From positions 1-41,222 of the forward strand of contig URGS01000014.1 in the NCBI GenBank assembly GCA_900547415.1: a stretch of 41,222 nt of DNA, written 5' to 3'. Both the position numbers and the translations under genes were made by a program. The notes under the pieces are model-generated. The model was given only the letters and a program-made list of their open reading frames with translations. It was not told the DNA's origin and ran no database searches. Shown here piece by piece: positions 39,156-41,222 of the stretch (within the stretch, counting starts at the first letter, position 1; the number at the start of each line of letters is the position of its first letter). The stretch comes from an uncultured Phascolarctobacterium sp. (lineage in GTDB: Bacteria; Bacillota; Negativicutes; Acidaminococcales; Acidaminococcaceae).

Positions 39156-39656
39156 TTATCTATTGTTGATTGTTTCAGGGTACATATCGTGCATAAAGAG
39201 ACGCTTCTTTGCAGCTGCCTCCCACTCAGTACCGGGCTTGCCATAATTTGCGAATGGATCGATGGACAGGCCGCCGCGAGGTAAGAATTTTCCCCACACC
39301 TCTATATACTTAGGCTCTAAAAGCTTAATCAAATCTTTCATGATGATATTAACGCAATCCTCATGGAAGTCACCATGATTGCGGAAGCTGAAGAGATACA
39401 GCTTCAGGGATTTACTTTCAACCAAGAGCCCATCAGGAACATAGGAAATATAGATAGTAGCAAAGTCAGGCTGCCCAGTTTTAGGGCACAGACTGGTGAA
39501 TTCCGGACAATTGAATTTTACGAAATAGTCATTTTCAGGATGCTTATTAGGGAAGCATTCCAGAACCTCAGGTGCATAGTACATTTTATATTTAGTATCA
39601 TTATTGCCTAACAGGCTTACACCCTTCAGCTCTTCATTAGTTCTGCCACTTGTCAT
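39156..39656 (-). CDS. queF: QueF, preQ0 reductase (NADPH-dependent)
   Basis: The 166-aa product is the short YkvM-like QueF with Cys57 (FTSLCPKTGQPD), Asp64 and the E(S)KSLKLYLFSFRNHG motif. It reduces 7-cyano-7-deazaguanine to preQ1 on the way to queuosine. Its ATG overlaps the queT stop (ATGA) and has a GGAGG site, so it is translationally coupled to the transporter. It is the last gene of the operon. Confidence 0.96.
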   Translation of the reverse strand: MTSGRTNEELKGVSLLGNNDTKYKMYYAPEVLECFPNKHPENDYFVKFNCPEFTSLCPKTGQPDFATIYISYVPDGLLVESKSLKLYLFSFRNHGDFHEDCVNIIMKDLIKLLEPKYIEVWGKFLPRGGLSIDPFANYGKPGTEWEAAAKKRLFMHDMYPETINNR

Positions 39657-40159
39657 TTACTGTTACCTCCTGCCATAATAATTTTACCAACTCCGATGCG
39701 CTCCAATGCTGTTACTAGCATCATTCCTGCAAAACCGGAAATACATTGACCTACCAAAATGCTGGATGCCAATAACCAATAGGGCAAATCCAGCAATACG
39801 GATAACCATACAGGCACACCCAAACCAGGAACCAAAGTAATTGCCAGCCAAATAATCCAGTTGCCGCAGCCCTTGCTCTTGCCATATACGATAATAGAGG
39901 TAGTTACAATACCAACGATAAAACCACCTGCTATATCAAGAATACCCAAACCACCCATAATAGTGTTGCTAACTACGTTTGCAAGGCCAAATGGGATGAT
40001 AAGAAATGGAAAAATTGCACTCAGAGAGTATAATGCTGTAGCAATACGAATTTGATATTGGCCAAAGGCAAAGCTCTGAGTACACATCATTACAACAATA
40101 TATAAAGCTATGCAAAGACCTGCAATAGCAATTTTTTGAGTAGAGAATTGTTCTTTCAT
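39653..40159 (-). CDS. queT: QueT-family queuosine-precursor transporter
   Basis: The 168-aa product has about five hydrophobic segments and the QueT-family IRIATALYSLSAIFPFLIIPFGLANVVSN motif. It is thought to import queuosine precursors, probably as the S component of an ECF transporter, whose shared energising module is not in the window. The gene lies between queC and queF; a preQ1 riboswitch upstream of queC supports the substrate. GGGGAGG precedes the ATG. Confidence 0.9.
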   Translation of the reverse strand: MKEQFSTQKIAIAGLCIALYIVVMMCTQSFAFGQYQIRIATALYSLSAIFPFLIIPFGLANVVSNTIMGGLGILDIAGGFIVGIVTTSIIVYGKSKGCGNWIIWLAITLVPGLGVPVWLSVLLDLPYWLLASSILVGQCISGFAGMMLVTALERIGVGKIIMAGGNSK

Positions 40160-40180
40160 GTATTGTTCCTCCCCTTAATA

Positions 40181-40858
40181 TTATTTAAGCAGTGGGTCTA
40201 CAACGCCATTGGCAAGAAATGCCTTTTCTCTGTCTATACAGGTACCGCATTTTCTGCAAGGCTTTTCCGTACCACAATAGCAGCTCCATGTCAACTCGTA
40301 GGGCACACCCATTCTCAGACCTTCAGCAACAATGTCCTTTTTAGTTTTATCCACAAAGGGTGCTTCTAAACGCAGCTTTTTTCCGCTGCCAATATAAATA
40401 GCCTGCTGCATTGCCTCATTAAACTCCACGCTGCAATCAGGGTAAGCACTGCCAGCCGCATCATCTGCATGAGGTCCATAATAGATTACATCGCATTCGT
40501 ATTCCAGAGCAATACTTGCTGCAGTAGATAAGAAAAGACCATTGCGAAAAGGAACATAGGTTGTAACAGCTTCGCCATTACGTTCTTTCAACTGTTGATC
40601 GTAAGATTCCTGAGGAATTTCTTCATCAGAACCTTGCAGCAGAGAACAGCTGCTGTGAGCAAAAATCTTTGCTAAATCCATAGTCAGTAGTTCAACATGG
40701 TAAAAGTCTGCTAAAGCCTTGGCAGATTCAAGCTCCTTACTATGCTTTTGACCATAGAACATTGATAGAGCAATGACATTTTCACCAAATTGTTCTTTGG
40801 CTAGTGCAAGACAGGTTGAGCTGTCAACACCACCACTTAATAATACTAAAGCCTTCAT
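40181..40858 (-). CDS. queC: QueC, preQ0 synthase
   Basis: The 225-aa product has the PP-loop SGGVDSSTCLALA and the C-terminal zinc cluster CYCGTEKPCRKCGTC. It makes 7-cyano-7-deazaguanine from 7-carboxy-7-deazaguanine, ammonia and ATP. The start at 40858 was chosen for the AGGAGG site; the frame is open to 40954 but that part is riboswitch sequence. It is the first gene after the preQ1 riboswitch. QueD and QueE are not in the window, so they must be elsewhere. Confidence 0.96.
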   Translation of the reverse strand: MKALVLLSGGVDSSTCLALAKEQFGENVIALSMFYGQKHSKELESAKALADFYHVELLTMDLAKIFAHSSCSLLQGSDEEIPQESYDQQLKERNGEAVTTYVPFRNGLFLSTAASIALEYECDVIYYGPHADDAAGSAYPDCSVEFNEAMQQAIYIGSGKKLRLEAPFVDKTKKDIVAEGLRMGVPYELTWSCYCGTEKPCRKCGTCIDREKAFLANGVVDPLLK

Positions 40859-40901
40859 TTTTCCTCCTAAAAAAGCTAGAAAATAATGCGGGCAAAATAA
40901 A

Positions 40902-41010
40902 AAAGATTCCGTCCCACAGACGAAATCTTTACATACAAAATAAATCCCGGACACGCCTCCGGAAATTCGCCCGTAGTTTTGTTTTAAGACAGGATGGTTA
41001 CGAACTGTCT
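40902..41010 (-). promoter_or_regulatory. preQ1-I riboswitch with terminator
   Basis: The minus-strand leader has the preQ1-I plan: stem AGACAG/CTGTCT around loop TTCGTAACCATC, then the A-rich tail TTAAAACAAAACTA (plus 40974-41010). It is followed by a hairpin (TTCCGGA with TCCGGGA) and a terminator (40902-40930, AAAGATTTCGT with ACGGAATCTTT) with a T6 run. Ligand binding should stop queC-queT-queF transcription when preQ1 is plentiful. Confidence 0.85.
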
Positions 41011-41029
41011 GTTATTAAGTTGCTTGAGT

Positions 41030-41058
41030 ATTATAGCATAAACTGTGCTAGGAGTAAA
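41030..41058 (-). promoter_or_regulatory. Promoter of the que operon
   Basis: On the minus strand a perfect -10 TATAAT (41030-41035) lies 17 bp after -35 TTTACT (41053-41058). Transcription would begin near 41023, just upstream of the riboswitch. Confidence 0.75.
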
Positions 41059-41222
41059 GAAAAAAGTTCCTTGTGCACGATGAGTATCCTTGAATCTTAA
41101 ATAAGTACATATAAACTCTTTAATTTACTCCTAAAATAATACTAATATTTAAAAACCATCCTTTACATGATATGTACCCAGAATCCTGGACACATTTCTT
41201 AATTATGCGAGGCATGTGGATG
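41059..41222. other. Right-edge sequence without a recognisable gene
   Basis: AT-rich up to about 41,160. On the minus strand a frame ends at TAA 41120-41122 and stays open to the window edge. It could be the end of a gene that lies outside, but nothing in it is recognisable. Confidence 0.3.

Noticed and set aside
41120..41222. Minus-strand frame open to the right edge, possible end of a gene
   Set aside because: Only 34 codons are visible and nothing in them is recognisable; chance open frames of this size are common in AT-rich DNA.

Overview
The window joins two very different stretches of DNA. From the left edge to about 15,898 the sequence is strongly AT-rich, almost all genes lie on the minus strand, and the content is that of a mobile element. 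From about 15,900 to the right edge the base composition is visibly higher in GC and the content is ordinary chromosome of a Gram-negative-type Firmicute. A Negativicutes gut anaerobe related to Phascolarctobacterium or Acidaminococcus is my inference, from a membrane pyrophosphatase, two-subunit Fe-S fumarase plus malic enzyme, a secG-est-rnr-smpB block, a CggR-controlled glycolytic operon and a Pgk-Tpi fusion. I cannot name the species.

Mobile element (1 to 15,898; the left end is outside the window). The right boundary is the 3' half of a tRNA-Arg(ACG) gene, starting in the anticodon loop and followed by its own terminator. This is the expected scar of a tyrosine integrase. The element carries an integrase and a small excisionase-like protein, a Rep_3-type initiator with eight 21-bp iterons and a perfect DnaA box (a plasmid origin), a MobA/MobL (MOBQ-type) relaxase with a recognisable R1162/RSF1010-like oriT, a DEDDh exonuclease, a 3D-domain wall protein, and an orphan HicA toxin. 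No type IV secretion genes are visible, so it looks like an integrative mobilizable plasmid rather than a self-transmissible element.

The unusual part is 2.8 to 7.5 kb. It holds the element's own copies of core host proteins: ribosomal protein bS6, the DNA polymerase sliding clamp (DnaN), a single-strand binding protein without the usual acidic tail, and a translationally coupled clpP-clpX pair. This ClpX lacks the zinc-binding domain and the canonical IGF loop that docks ClpP. Two of the terminators in this block share a nearly identical stem and loop sequence, and a third intergenic site is a perfect 21-bp inverted repeat. Farther left are accessory genes: a pentapeptide-repeat protein, an Api92-like MPNWC protein and several small unknowns. 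I read this as a replication and proteostasis kit that serves the element's plasmid-like phase; that interpretation is inference.

Chromosome (15,900 to 41,222). In order: a secreted repeat protein; rlmI and sfsA; a small membrane protein; metQ under a SAM-I riboswitch; malic enzyme with fumarase alpha and beta (C4-acid metabolism); a YfcE-like phosphodiesterase and rdgB; smpB, rnr, a hotdog thioesterase and an esterase; the pyrophosphate-driven ion pump hppA; secG; the glycolytic operon cggR-gapA-pgk/tpi-gpmI-eno with a candidate CggR operator; and the queuosine genes queC-queT-queF under a preQ1-I riboswitch. Nearly all are on the minus strand and most are separated by clear intrinsic terminators.
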